Source: CAVUCH01 sp963697705 (GTDB lineage: Bacteria > Acidobacteriota > Vicinamibacteria > Vicinamibacterales > JAENWD01). Taken from it: a stretch of 64,000 nt of DNA. Each line of letters opens with the position of its first letter. Positions within the stretch are counted from its first letter, which is position 1. Under the pieces are notes generated by a model that saw only the letters and a program-made list of their open reading frames with translations, was not told the DNA's origin and did no database searches. Positions 1-17,430 of the stretch are shown here, in pieces. A program made the translations under genes and the position numbers. The DNA lies in contig CAVOPA010000017.1 in the NCBI GenBank assembly GCA_963697705.1, positions 806,001 through 870,000 on the forward strand. The letters are read 5' to 3'.

Positions 1-45
1 TTGGTAAGGACGAGGTCACCGGTTCAATCCCGGTCATCGGCTCCA
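1..45 (+). tRNA. tRNA-Thr (GGT), 3' part only
   Basis: The window opens inside the anticodon loop: the bases TTGGTAA hold anticodon GGT. A T-arm follows (ACCGG stem, TTCAATC loop, CCGGT), then acceptor strand CATCGGC, discriminator T and an encoded CCA. The 5' half lies outside the window. A threonine tRNA directly upstream of tuf is the classical thrT-tufB arrangement of bacteria, which supports the call. Confidence 0.9.
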
Positions 46-266
46 GCCTTTGCCGGCAACAGCGCGGGTCGCCTGTTGCCTCGAGCGGAGGCGGGCTTCG
101 GCCCGGAAGTATCACGTGAGTGCTCGGCGCGCAGTCACCCGGGGGCAGACGCCGGCAGCGATGGATCGGTCAGTGGCAACCGGCGAGTAGCGACACGTCC
201 GGTGGCGGTGAGTCAAGCAAGCGGGCGATAGCGGCACACAATTTTTCACGAGCGAGCGCACACATC

Positions 267-1466
<1,200 letters not shown>

Positions 1467-1553
1467 CGGCTCCAGGCTCCAGGCTCCGGCCTCCAGGGCT
1501 TGTCTGGCTCAAGCCCCGAGCCGGACGAGCCCGGAGCCCGGAGCCCGGAGCCG
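1467..1553. repeat. Heptad inverted repeat, GGCTCCA family (copy 1)
   Basis: The left arm is three to four tandem GGCTCCA-like heptamers and the right arm tandem CCGGAGC-like heptamers, its reverse complement. A spacer with the core CTTGTCTGGCTC separates them. The element starts one base after the tuf stop and ends 12 nt before rpmG. The transcript could fold into a long hairpin. Confidence 0.85.
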
Positions 1554-1565
1554 AGGTTTTCTGCT

Positions 1566-1715
1566 ATGAGAGACATCGTCACGCTCGCCTGCACGACGTG
1601 CAAGCGCCGCAACTACAGCACGACGAAGAACAAGAAGAAGACGACCGATCGGCTGGAGTTCAGCAAGTACTGCCCGTTTTGCCGCAAGCACGTCGGGCAT
1701 CGGGAGTCCAAGTAG
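1566..1715 (+). CDS. rpmG: 50S ribosomal protein L33 (zinc-binding form)
   Basis: The 49-residue product matches L33 in length and pattern. Cysteine pairs at 9/12 and 36/39 form the zinc-ribbon version (C+). It sits near the ribosomal E site. The ATG beginning MRDIVTLAC is the only start giving normal L33 length. It lies between tuf and tRNA-Trp/secE, the common rpmG-trnW-secE-nusG order. Confidence 0.95.
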   Translation: MRDIVTLACTTCKRRNYSTTKNKKKTTDRLEFSKYCPFCRKHVGHRESK

Positions 1716-1717
1716 GA

Positions 1718-1804
1718 GGCTCCCGGCTCCAGGCTCCAGACTCCCGGGCTTGTCTGGGCTCCAGCCCGGAGCCTGACGGGGCCCGGAGCCTGCAGCCCGG
1801 AGCC
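1718..1804. repeat. Heptad inverted repeat, GGCTCCA family (copy 2)
   Basis: GGCTCC-type heptamers on the left, CTTGTCTGGGCTCC core, CCGGAGC-type heptamers on the right. It lies between the rpmG stop and tRNA-Trp in the same orientation as copy 1. A shorter, one-armed run of CCCGAAG heptamers lies at about 1927-1959 in front of secE. Confidence 0.8.
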
Positions 1805-1815
1805 AACGTTTTTGA

Positions 1816-1891
1816 AGGCCAATAGCTCAATTGGTAGAGCACCGGTCTCCAAAACCGGGGGTTGGGGGTTCGATTCCCTCTTGGCCTGCCA
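1816..1891 (+). tRNA. tRNA-Trp (CCA)
   Basis: A 76-nt cloverleaf. Acceptor strands AGGCCAA and TTGGCCT pair fully, with discriminator G and an encoded CCA. The D-arm has AGCTCAATTGGTAGAGC, the anticodon loop contains CCA in CTCCAAA, and the T-loop is TTCGATT. It lies between rpmG and secE, as in many bacteria. Confidence 0.97.
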
Positions 1892-1972
1892 GATGGGCGG
1901 GTGTGGGTCGCGCGTGCGGTGCGTGGCCCGAAGCCCGAAGCCGGTAGCCCGAAGCCGACGAGGATCAATTTC

Positions 1973-2248
1973 GTGAAGACCAGCACCATCGACAGCGTGA
2001 ACCGGCCTGCGGGTGAGGGCGGAATGCTCAGCCGGCCGGTTGAGTGGTGGACGACCCTGCGGACGTTCCTCACCGAGGTCCGCAACGAGTTGAAGCGCGT
2101 GTCGTGGCCCTCCCGGAAAGAGGTCTACGCCACGACCTTCGTCGTGATCCTCGTCTCCGTGTTCTTCGGCGTCTACCTGTGGGGCGTCGACATGGTCCTC
2201 AGCCACGGGGTGCAGTGGATCTTCAGGCAGTTCGGTGGGGCGGCATGA
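1973..2248 (+). CDS. secE: Preprotein translocase subunit SecE
   Basis: Small essential subunit of the SecYEG channel. The C-terminal part has the amphipathic family segment (EVRNELKRVSWPSRKEV) followed by one membrane helix (about residues 56-78), the single-TM form of SecE. I chose the GTG eight bases after AGGATC, giving 91 residues. An ATG at 2024, behind GAGGGCGGA, is an alternative giving 74 residues. The 3' end overlaps nusG by four bases (ATGA), implying translational coupling. Confidence 0.9.
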   Translation: MKTSTIDSVNRPAGEGGMLSRPVEWWTTLRTFLTEVRNELKRVSWPSRKEVYATTFVVILVSVFFGVYLWGVDMVLSHGVQWIFRQFGGAA

Positions 2249-2790
2249 CGGACGTCGCGACAACGAAGCACTGGTACATCGTGCACACCTACTCGGGCTT
2301 CGAGAAGAAGGTGGCCGAGTCGCTCGGACAGCGGGTGCAGGCCTACGGGCTGCAGGACGAAATCGGCGAGATCCTGATTCCCACCGAGGACGTGGTCGAG
2401 ATGCGCGGCGGACGCAAGGTCGTCACGCCGAAGCGGTTTTTCCCCGGCTACATCCTGGTCGAGATGAACATGACCGACCACGCCTGGCACGTGGTCAAGA
2501 ACACGCCGAAGGTCACCGGCTTTGTCGGCGCGGGCGTGCGGCCCACGCCGCTCACGAAAGAAGAAGTCGATCAGATCCTCGAGCAGGTGAAGACGGCGGC
2601 CGAGAAGCCGAAGCCGAAGTACACGTTCGAGAAGGGCGACCAGGTCCGCATCAACGAGGGTCCGTTCACCAGCTTCAACGGCGTGGTGGACGAAGTGAAC
2701 ATGGACAAGAACACCCTCAAGGTCATGGTCACGATCTTCGGCCGCGCCACACCGGTGGAGCTGGATTTCTTGCAGGTGGAGAAGATCTGA
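2245..2790 (+). CDS. nusG: Transcription termination/antitermination protein NusG
   Basis: A 181-residue regulator that rides on RNA polymerase and links it to Rho or the ribosome. The NGN domain covers about residues 1-110 (HWYIVHTYSGFEKKVAE near the start, FFPGYILVEM in the middle). A KOW domain follows at about 130-165 (KGDQVRINEGPF). The ATG overlaps the secE stop codon, and the order secE-nusG-rplK is conserved across bacteria. Confidence 0.97.
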   Translation: MTDVATTKHWYIVHTYSGFEKKVAESLGQRVQAYGLQDEIGEILIPTEDVVEMRGGRKVVTPKRFFPGYILVEMNMTDHAWHVVKNTPKVTGFVGAGVRPTPLTKEEVDQILEQVKTAAEKPKPKYTFEKGDQVRINEGPFTSFNGVVDEVNMDKNTLKVMVTIFGRATPVELDFLQVEKI

Positions 2791-2792
2791 TC

Positions 2793-2881
2793 GGCTCCGG
2801 GCTCCAGGCTCCGGCCTCCAGGGCATGTCGGCTCCCGGGAGCCAGACGCGGCCCGGAGCCTGGAGCCTGGAGCCTGGAGCC
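2793..2881. repeat. Heptad inverted repeat, GGCTCCA family (copy 3)
   Basis: GGCTCCG/GGCTCCA heptamers, a short core with ATGTCGGCTCC, then CTGGAGC heptamers. It begins two bases after the nusG stop, within the mRNA leader of the L11 gene. Confidence 0.85.
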
Positions 2882-2922
2882 GAGAATCGGGCCGCAGGCA
2901 TCGAGCGGCCCCGGAAAGAGCG

Positions 2923-3348
2923 ATGGCCAAAAAAGTTCAGGCAATGGTGAAGCTGCAGATTCCCGCGGGCAAGGCGACGCCCGCTCCGCCGGTCGGCACC
3001 GCGCTCGGGCCGCACGGCGTGAACATCATGGATTTCTGCAAGAACTTCAACTCGAGGACGGCAGCCCAGGAGGGCCTGATCATTCCCGTCGTGGTAACGG
3101 TCTTCGCGGACCGCTCCTACACGTTCATCACGAAGACGCCGCCGGCCCCTGTGCTGCTGAAGCGTGCCGCCAACATCGCCAAGGGCTCGGCCGAGCCGAA
3201 CAAGAACAAGGTCGGCACGGTCACCACGAAGCAGGTGGAGGAGATCGCGAAATTGAAGATGCCCGACCTGAACTGCGACACGCTGGAGTCGGCCGTCAAG
3301 ACGGTCGCGGGCACCGCGCGGTCGATGGGGCTGGACGTGATTCAGTAA
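2923..3348 (+). CDS. rplK: 50S ribosomal protein L11
   Basis: A 141-residue protein of the GTPase-associated centre, binding 23S rRNA helices 43/44. It has the proline-rich N-terminal signature KLQIPAGKATPAPPVG and the C-terminal RNA-binding domain with GTVTTKQVEEIA. The length is normal. The ATG lies seven bases after GGAAAGAG. First of the rplKAJL set. Confidence 0.97.
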   Translation: MAKKVQAMVKLQIPAGKATPAPPVGTALGPHGVNIMDFCKNFNSRTAAQEGLIIPVVVTVFADRSYTFITKTPPAPVLLKRAANIAKGSAEPNKNKVGTVTTKQVEEIAKLKMPDLNCDTLESAVKTVAGTARSMGLDVIQ

Positions 3349-3429
3349 GGCTGACGGCTAAAGGCTAAGGGCTAAAGGCCAGGGGTTGAGGCGCGCAGTG
3401 CCCTTAGCCCTTAGCCCTTAGCCTTCAGC
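3349..3429. repeat. Heptad inverted repeat, AAGGCTA family (copy 1)
   Basis: The left arm is a run of AAGGCTA/AGGGCTA heptamers and the right arm the complementary TTAGCCC/TTAGCCT run, separated by about 20 nt. It starts right after the rplK stop. Related copies follow rplF, rpmD (one arm) and rpoA. Confidence 0.8.
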
Positions 3430-3445
3430 GTGGAGTGCCCCGATG

Positions 3446-3497
3446 CTCAGCCCGTCGGGTGCATCGTGGACCACGCCGACAGGCGTGGCAGGCTGAG
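3446..3497 (+). promoter_or_regulatory. Candidate stem-loop upstream of rplA
   Basis: The outer stem CTCAGCC/GGCTGAG and inner stem CCACGCC/GGCGTGG (loop GACA) are separated by an asymmetric internal loop, ending 15 nt before the rplA start. Ribosomal protein L1 is known to repress its own mRNA by binding a helix with an asymmetric loop. Whether this structure is such a site is inference. Confidence 0.35.
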
Positions 3498-3512
3498 GGA
3501 AGCTCAGGATGC

Positions 3513-4205
3513 ATGGGTAAGAAGTACGACGCAGCGAAGGCCCAGGTGCAGGATCGACCCTACGTGCTCGAGGAGGCCATTCCGCTGGTGCAGAAGGTCA
3601 AGTTCACGCGGTTCGACGAGACCGTGGAGATGGCGGTGCGGCTCGGCGTCGATCCGAAGCACGCCGACCAGATGGTGCGCGGCACGGTCGTCCTGCCGCA
3701 CGGGCTCGGCACGACGAAAACGGTGCTGGTGATTGCCGGCGCCGACAAGCAGCGGGAGGCGCAGGAAGTGGGCGCCGACCACGTCGCCGGCGAGGAGATC
3801 GTCGAGAAAATCCAGGGCGGCTGGATGGAGTTCGACGCCGTCGTGGCGACTCCCGACATGATGCGCGCCGTCGGCCGTCTCGGCAAGGTGCTCGGCCCCC
3901 GCGGCCTGATGCCCAACCCGAAGACCGGCACCGTGACCACCGACATCGCGCGCGCGGTGCGCGAGATCAAGGCGGGCAAGGTCGAGTTCCGCGTCGACAA
4001 GACCGGCATCGTGCACGCGCCGGTCGGCAAGACCTCGTTCGACACGTCGCGACTGCTCGAGAACGCGCACTCGCTCGTCGACAGCATCGTGAAAGCCAAG
4101 CCGCCCGCCGCCAAGGGCCGGTATCTCAAGAGCATCACCGTGTCGTCGACGATGGGACCGGGTGTGCGCGTCGATACGGCCAGCGTGGAGACGGTCAAAC
4201 ATTAA
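3513..4205 (+). CDS. rplA: 50S ribosomal protein L1
   Basis: The 230-residue product has normal L1 length. It binds the mobile L1 stalk of 23S rRNA and helps release deacylated tRNA. The family block LGKVLGPRGLMPNPKTGTVT is present (about residues 128-147), as is the C-terminal KGRYLKSITVSSTMGPGV. The start is the ATG beginning MGKKYDAAK; upstream in-frame codons lie in a hairpin region and are not L1-like. Confidence 0.97.
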   Translation: MGKKYDAAKAQVQDRPYVLEEAIPLVQKVKFTRFDETVEMAVRLGVDPKHADQMVRGTVVLPHGLGTTKTVLVIAGADKQREAQEVGADHVAGEEIVEKIQGGWMEFDAVVATPDMMRAVGRLGKVLGPRGLMPNPKTGTVTTDIARAVREIKAGKVEFRVDKTGIVHAPVGKTSFDTSRLLENAHSLVDSIVKAKPPAAKGRYLKSITVSSTMGPGVRVDTASVETVKH

Positions 4206-4336
4206 CCGTCGACCGTTCACCGTCGACCGTTCACCGCGCTGGCCTGCGGCCGGCACCTGCGACGCGGCCGGACGGCAAAACGGACGGTCAACGTCGGACG
4301 CTCACACGGTTAACGGTCAACGGTTGACGGTTGACG
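4206..4336. repeat. Heptad inverted repeat, ACCGTCG/CGGTTGA family, in the rplJ leader
   Basis: The left arm is four ACCGTCG/ACCGTTC heptamers and the right arm a longer run of CGGTCAA/CGGTTGA heptamers, with a GC-rich spacer holding CGGCCGG-type short stems. It fills the whole gap between rplA and rplJ. This is where many bacteria place the kink-turn leader bound by L10-L7/L12 for autoregulation. Confidence 0.8.
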
Positions 4337-4351
4337 ACAGGGATCAGAGAA

Positions 4352-4879
4352 ATGGCAGTCACGAGAGCTGAAAAAGAGACCCAGCTGGAAGGCCTCGCCT
4401 CGGCGTTCACGGGCGTCGAGACGGCCATCCTGGTGGATTACAAGGGCCTGAACGTGCCGCAGGTGACCGAGCTGCGCCGGCAGCTGCGCACGGTCAAGGC
4501 GTCGTATCGCGTCGTGAAGAACACGCTCGCGAAGCGGGCGATCAAGGGCACCGCGTTCGAGCCGCTCGACGCGCACTTCGCCGGGACGACCGCTGTCGCC
4601 TACACCGAAGACGATCCGGTGGCCCTCGCCAAGGCGCTCACGGTCTTTGCGAAGGGGGCGCCGGCGCTCCAGATCAAAGCCGCGATCGTGCAGGGCCGCT
4701 CGGCCGCGGCCGCCGAAGTGTCGGATCTGGCGACGCTGCCGGGAAAGCCGGAGCTCTACGCGAAGCTCCTCTTCCTGCTGCAGGCGCCGATGGTGCAGTT
4801 CGTCAGCGTGCTGAGCGCCGTGCCGCGGGACTTCCTGACGGTGCTGTCCGAGGTCGAAAAGAAGAAGTCGGAATCGTAA
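4352..4879 (+). CDS. rplJ: 50S ribosomal protein L10
   Basis: A 175-residue base of the ribosomal stalk, anchoring L7/L12 dimers. Typical segments are LVDYKGLNVPQVTELR, YRVVKNTLAKRA and the C-terminal L12-binding helix ending in EVEKKKSES. The ATG lies a few bases after GGGATCAGAGA, a plausible ribosome-binding site. It is followed by rplL, as expected. Confidence 0.96.
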   Translation: MAVTRAEKETQLEGLASAFTGVETAILVDYKGLNVPQVTELRRQLRTVKASYRVVKNTLAKRAIKGTAFEPLDAHFAGTTAVAYTEDDPVALAKALTVFAKGAPALQIKAAIVQGRSAAAAEVSDLATLPGKPELYAKLLFLLQAPMVQFVSVLSAVPRDFLTVLSEVEKKKSES

Positions 4880-4891
4880 ACAGGTACGTGG

Positions 4892-4956
4892 GGCAGCCCT
4901 TCAGGGCTGCATCCGTGCAGGGCTGAATCGCAGGGCCGAAGCCCTGCCCCACTCGG
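4892..4956. repeat. REP-like palindrome (GGGGCAGGGCTTC type) between rplJ and rplL
   Basis: GTGGGGCAGCCCTTCAGGGC at one end is answered by GGGCCGAAGCCCTGCCCCAC at the other, with internal GCAGGGCTG repeats, so the region can form a long hairpin. A single-armed relative lies after rpmC. It could attenuate or process the transcript between L10 and L7/L12, which are needed at different stoichiometry. That is inference. Confidence 0.6.
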
Positions 4957-4970
4957 TAGGAGAGAGAACG

Positions 4971-5357
4971 ATGGCGGAACTCACGCAGGATCAGGTGGTC
5001 GACTACGTCAAGAACATCACGGTGCTCGAGCTCTCGCAGCTCGTGAAGCGCCTGGAGCAGGAGCTCGGCGTCTCGGCCGCGGCGGCTGCCCCGGTGATGA
5101 TGGCGGGCGGTGGTGGCGGGGCGGCGGCGGCGCCGGTCGAAGAGAAGACCGAGTTCACCGTGACGCTGACCGAAATCGGCGGCAACAAGATCAACGTGAT
5201 CAAAGTCGTGCGTGAGGTCACCAGCCTGGGCCTCAAGGAAGCCAAGGACCTCGTCGAGAGCGCTCCGAAGCCGATCAAGGAAGGCATCCCGAAGGATGAG
5301 GCTGAGACGATCAAGAAGAAGTTCGAGGACGTCGGCGCCAAGGTCGAGATCAAGTAG
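4971..5357 (+). CDS. rplL: 50S ribosomal protein L7/L12
   Basis: A 128-residue stalk protein. It has an N-terminal dimerisation domain (VLELSQLVKRLEQELGV), an Ala/Gly-rich hinge (about 38-55) and a C-terminal factor-binding domain (KTEFTVTLTEIGGNKINVIK, GLKEAKDLVE). A strong GTAGGAGAGAG ribosome-binding site precedes the ATG, consistent with the multi-copy need for this protein. Confidence 0.97.
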   Translation: MAELTQDQVVDYVKNITVLELSQLVKRLEQELGVSAAAAAPVMMAGGGGGAAAAPVEEKTEFTVTLTEIGGNKINVIKVVREVTSLGLKEAKDLVESAPKPIKEGIPKDEAETIKKKFEDVGAKVEIK

Positions 5358-5360
5358 CCG

Positions 5361-5422
5361 TAGTGCCCGTCTTCAGGCGGGCCGACCTGGTAGCCGCGGG
5401 CCCGCCTGACGGCGGGCACCAC
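5361..5422. repeat. GTAGTGCCCGCC palindrome before rpoB
   Basis: GTAGTGCCCG...CTTCAGGCGGGC is followed by CCCGCCTGACGGCGGGCACCAC, which is nearly its reverse complement, so two short palindromes are themselves inverted. The family recurs after rpoC, near padR and before tuf copy 2. The rest of the roughly 250-nt rplL-rpoB gap holds no gene that I can see. Confidence 0.7.
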
Positions 5423-5614
5423 GTCGTTCGACTCCCTTCGTCGCAACGCGGCGCGTCCCGCGCGGTGGTGCCGGCCACCCGCGGGAACGCCCCGTGCGAC
5501 CGTCGTCCTTCTCGTAGCGAGTCCTGACCCCGGGGCGTGCTCGCCCCACGGGTTCAGCCGGCAAGCGCGTTTTCCCAGGTGCCGCGATCCAGGCGGCCCC
5601 AGGATCTTCAGAGC

Positions 5615-9916
<4,302 letters not shown>

Positions 9917-9924
9917 CTGAAGCA

Positions 9925-10005
9925 GGCTCCCGACTCCGGGCTCCGGGCCAGCATGGCCCCCGAGCCGGTTGGAGCCCTGGAGGCCGGAGCCTGGCGCCGG
10001 GAGCC
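9925..10005. repeat. Heptad inverted repeat, GGCTCCA family (copy 4)
   Basis: A degenerate copy between rpoB and rpoC, with left arm GGCTCCCGACTCCGGGCTCC and right arm GGAGCCCTGGAGGCCGGAGC. It ends 19 nt before the rpoC start, just ahead of the AGAGGA ribosome-binding site. Confidence 0.75.
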
Positions 10006-10024
10006 GACGAGAATCAGAGGAAAA

Positions 10025-14224
<4,200 letters not shown>

Positions 14225-14228
14225 GGCG

Positions 14229-14317
14229 TAGTGTCGTGTAGTGCCCGCCTTCAGGCGGGCAAAGTGTAGTGCCCACCTTGAGGTGGGCAAACCGTAGTGC
14301 CCGCTATCAGGCGGGCG
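14229..14317. repeat. Three tandem GTAGTGCCCGCC palindromes
   Basis: Three units, about 28-30 nt apart, each read GTAGTGCCC(G/A)CC, a short TTCAG/TTGAG/TATCAG turn, and the complementary GGCGGGC or GGTGGGC. Each can form a 7-bp hairpin. They lie just before the rpoC terminator. Compensatory changes (CCGCC/GGCGG versus CCACC/GGTGG) preserve pairing, suggesting the fold matters or spreads as RNA or single-stranded DNA. Confidence 0.85.
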
Positions 14318-14320
14318 GCA

Positions 14321-14349
14321 AAGGGCGGGCCCCGCAAAGGCCCGCCCTT
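14321..14349 (+). terminator. Hairpin terminator after rpoC
   Basis: An 11-bp perfect stem AAGGGCGGGCC / GGCCCGCCCTT with a 7-nt loop, followed by the T-containing tract CGTTCGTTGT. It lacks a clean U-run but is by far the strongest hairpin here and marks the likely end of the rpoBC transcript. Confidence 0.7.
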
Positions 14350-14399
14350 CGTTCGTTGTGGGCCTCGCGGCGCAAGCCCGCCTCTGGAGTGTGTGGACG

Positions 14400-14696
14400 A
14401 TGTGGCTGCTGTTGATCGCGCTCTTCGGACTCCTCGTGCCGAACGGCCTCTTCGTGTACTGGGCGTTCGCCGAGTTCAACGGTCTGCAGCCAGTGCTGCA
14501 GGACAAGCTCGCGCTCGCCTTCATCCTCGATGCGCTGCTGGCCTTGGTGGTGCTCTGCGTGTTCTTCGCGCAGCATCCGATCGGCCGCGTGCGGTGGCCG
14601 TGGTTCGTCGTGCTCTCGCTCGCCGGCGGGCTCGGCTTCAGCCTGCCGTTCTACTACTGGCTGAACGCGCGTGGCAATCGCAGTCTCTCCGGCTGA
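14400..14696 (+). CDS. Small integral membrane protein, function unknown (DUF2834-like)
   Basis: About 98 residues with three hydrophobic helices (about 1-20, 38-60 and 67-88) and little soluble sequence. Length, helix number and the FVYWAFAEFNG segment recall small DUF2834-type membrane proteins, but I cannot confirm this without a search. I start at ATG with CTGGAG about 11 nt upstream; GTG 14391 is possible. It lies just past the rpoC terminator and converges with the ADOP permease. Role unknown. Confidence 0.6.
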   Translation: MWLLLIALFGLLVPNGLFVYWAFAEFNGLQPVLQDKLALAFILDALLALVVLCVFFAQHPIGRVRWPWFVVLSLAGGLGFSLPFYYWLNARGNRSLSG

Positions 14697-14847
14697 CCAC
14701 CCAACGCGCCCAACCGCCCCTCATTGCAGACCCGATCCGTCGCCGGGCGCCGTAGTACTACGCGGTGAGACTCCGGATTCGGGCCGGATACAAACGCCGC
14801 CGCTTTCGGTGGACCGAGCCGCGTCGCGTCCGTCGTTCGCGTGTGCA

Positions 14848-17430
14848 TCAATCGGCTCTGAAGACGTCCGCGGGCGCGACGCGCACGGCCCGCGCCGCCG
14901 GCACGATCGTCCCGCCAAGCGTGGTCAGGATGCAGATGCCCGCCGCAGCGGCAAACGTCACGGTATCCCCCGGCGTGACCCCCACGAGCAGTGAGTCCAT
15001 GGCGCGCCCGCCCGCGTATGCCAACGCGAGCCCCGGCACGACGCCGGCCAATGCGAGCCGTCCGCTCTGCTGCACGATGTCGCGAACGATCCGCCGCGGT
15101 TGTGCGCCGAGCGCCATGCGCACGCCGATCTCGTGCCGCCGCTGCGACACCGTGAAGGCCAGCAGCCCGTGGATGCCGACACCCGCCAGCAGCAGGGCCA
15201 CGCCGGCGAACGCGCCGAGCACCTGCACCTGGACACGGCGTGAGTCCGACTGCCGGGCGACGATGTCCGACAGCGTTTGAACATGGGCGATCGACTGTTC
15301 GGGATCCGCGGCCCGGACGATCCGGCGCAGTTCGGGCAGCAGGGCGCCAGGGGCGAGGGTGCTCGCGACGACGAGGTCCTTGGGCGTGAAGAACGGGAAC
15401 GACTGGTCGTCGACCTGCATGTATGGCAGATAGACCTGCGGCTCGCTGCTCCGCTCGGGGCCTCGCACGCGCACGTCGCCGACCACGCCGACGATGGTCC
15501 GCTGCGCGTAGGCGAAATCGAACCGCTGGCCGATCGGATCGCCGACGGGCAGGTATCGGCTGACGAACGACTCGCTCACGACCGCCACCAGCGGCTGCGA
15601 CAGGGTGTCGGTCTCGCGAACATCGCGGCCTCGGCGCATGGGTATTCCCATCGCCACGAAGAACCCCGCCGTCGTGAACCGCATGCTGGCGAGGCGCCCC
15701 GTGTGCATCGCCGCCGGCTGCCCCGGTACACCGACGGGGAAGATGCCGCCGCCGAATGTCATCGGCAGAAACGAGATGTATGCCGCACCGTGCACGCCGG
15801 GCAGCCGCCGGGTCTCCTCGAGCACCGACTGGTAGAACTGCCGTCGCTTCTCGGCGAGATCGTATTTCGGCCGGGAGAGCGCCGTCCTGAGCGTCAGCAC
15901 GCCGTCTGTGCGGAAGCCGGGATCCGTGGTGTCGACGCGGTGCAGCGCGCGGAGCAGCAGGCCGGCCCACACGAGCAGCACGAGCGACGCCATTACCTCC
16001 ACCAGGACGAGCGCCGACCGCACGCGCACGCCGCGCAGCCCTCCTCCGCGCACGCCCTCGCGCAACGCGGAGAAGTCGCCGGTCGCCGACGAGCGGAGCG
16101 CCGGCAGCACGCCGACGCCGATCGCCGTAATCAGCGTGAGCGCAGCCGCCATCGCGAGCGCCGGCAGATCGATCGAGGGCGTGTCGGGTGTCGGCAGCGA
16201 GAGCGGGATGAGCTGTGTCAGCGCAGGAACCGCAGCAAGGGCCACCGCGATGCCCAGCCCGCCTCCGGCGACCGCCAGCAGGACGCTTTCCGTCACCAGT
16301 TGCCGGACCAGGCGTTCACGGCTGGCCCCGAGCGCAGCACGCAGTTCGAGCTCGCGCCTCCTGCCGAACGCCCGCGCGACGAGCAGGCTGGCGAGGTTGG
16401 CGCACGCGATCAGCAGCACCGACGCCGACGCCGCGCAGAGCGCCAGCAGCATCGTCCGCGCTTTGACGGAGTACTCGTCGCGGAGGGCGAAGACGTCTGC
16501 GCTCATCTTCGCGTTCTCGGCTGGGTACGCGCGCTCCAGCCGCACCGCGGCCGCCACCAGGTCGGCGCGGGCCTTTTCCAGCGATATGCCTGGCTTGAGG
16601 CGGCCGACGACATTGAACCAGTTGTTGTCGCGCTCCTCGTTCAACCGTTCCGAGGTCGGCATCAACGTCCAGAATGTAACCTCCCTGTTCGGGAAGCTGA
16701 ACCCTCTCGGCATGACGCCGACGATCGTATGCGGCGTGCCGTCGAGCAGCACCGTCCTGCCGAGCGCGCTCGCCTCGCCGCCGTAGAACCGCTCCCACAG
16801 GCCGTAGCTGAGGACCATGAGGGTGGAGCCTGCGCGTTCTTCCCTCGCCGTGAACAGCCGCCCGATCGCGGGCGCGACGCCGAGGACGGGCAGGACCTCG
16901 GAGGTGATGGTGCAGCCTGCGACGCGCTCCGGCTCCTTGCCGGCGACGAAATTGACTTCGACGGCGTGGTACGCGCCGATCGCCTGGAAGGACGTCGTCA
17001 TCGTCTTCCAGTCGCGGTAGTTCGGCGGCGAGACCTCGAGCCGGTACCCAGGCGGATGCTGCCACAAGGTGACGAGCGACTCCGCACCCGGATACGGCAG
17101 CGGGCGGAAGAACACAAAATCGGCCACGGAGAACACGGCGGTGTTGGCGCCGACGCCGAGCGCCGTGACCAGGACTGCGGTGAGGGTGAAGACGGGAGTG
17201 CGCGCCAGCGTTCGGCTCGAGTACTTGATGTCCTGCCCGACCAGTTCGAGGTGCAGGCGTGCCGCCGTTGTGAGCACGTCGGCGATTGCCTCGAACCAGA
17301 TCGCGAACCGGGCGGACAGTCCGGGTGCCTGCTGCAGCCGCCGCGCGAAGATGGCGGACATCTCGCCCCCGTACTCGCGGCGGAACGAGGCAGGCAGCAC
17401 CTGCAGGAGGACGCGATAGGGCCGCATCAC
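14848..17430 (-). CDS. ADOP-type two-module MacB/FtsX permease
   Basis: An 860-residue membrane protein. A soluble N-terminal region (about 1-80) precedes the first membrane helix (TPVFTLTAVLVTALGVGANTA). A MacB-type periplasmic domain follows, then three FtsX helices ending in RRRELELRAALGASRERL. A second periplasmic domain and second FtsX block follow, with RRHEIGVRMALGAQPRRI. This duplicated, ATPase-less arrangement is the 'acidobacterial duplicated orphan permease' family, common in Acidobacteriota; the substrate is unknown. The GTG/ATG start overlaps the padR stop, so the two are co-translated and regulation by PadR is likely. Confidence 0.9.
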   Translation of the reverse strand: MMRPYRVLLQVLPASFRREYGGEMSAIFARRLQQAPGLSARFAIWFEAIADVLTTAARLHLELVGQDIKYSSRTLARTPVFTLTAVLVTALGVGANTAVFSVADFVFFRPLPYPGAESLVTLWQHPPGYRLEVSPPNYRDWKTMTTSFQAIGAYHAVEVNFVAGKEPERVAGCTITSEVLPVLGVAPAIGRLFTAREERAGSTLMVLSYGLWERFYGGEASALGRTVLLDGTPHTIVGVMPRGFSFPNREVTFWTLMPTSERLNEERDNNWFNVVGRLKPGISLEKARADLVAAAVRLERAYPAENAKMSADVFALRDEYSVKARTMLLALCAASASVLLIACANLASLLVARAFGRRRELELRAALGASRERLVRQLVTESVLLAVAGGGLGIAVALAAVPALTQLIPLSLPTPDTPSIDLPALAMAAALTLITAIGVGVLPALRSSATGDFSALREGVRGGGLRGVRVRSALVLVEVMASLVLLVWAGLLLRALHRVDTTDPGFRTDGVLTLRTALSRPKYDLAEKRRQFYQSVLEETRRLPGVHGAAYISFLPMTFGGGIFPVGVPGQPAAMHTGRLASMRFTTAGFFVAMGIPMRRGRDVRETDTLSQPLVAVVSESFVSRYLPVGDPIGQRFDFAYAQRTIVGVVGDVRVRGPERSSEPQVYLPYMQVDDQSFPFFTPKDLVVASTLAPGALLPELRRIVRAADPEQSIAHVQTLSDIVARQSDSRRVQVQVLGAFAGVALLLAGVGIHGLLAFTVSQRRHEIGVRMALGAQPRRIVRDIVQQSGRLALAGVVPGLALAYAGGRAMDSLLVGVTPGDTVTFAAAAGICILTTLGGTIVPAARAVRVAPADVFRAD

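Noticed and set aside
120..266. An N-terminal extension of EF-Tu copy 1
   Set aside because: The frame is open upstream of the ATG at 267, but the residues are unlike any EF-Tu. Copy 2, with identical coding sequence, has different upstream DNA, so the extension is not translated as EF-Tu.
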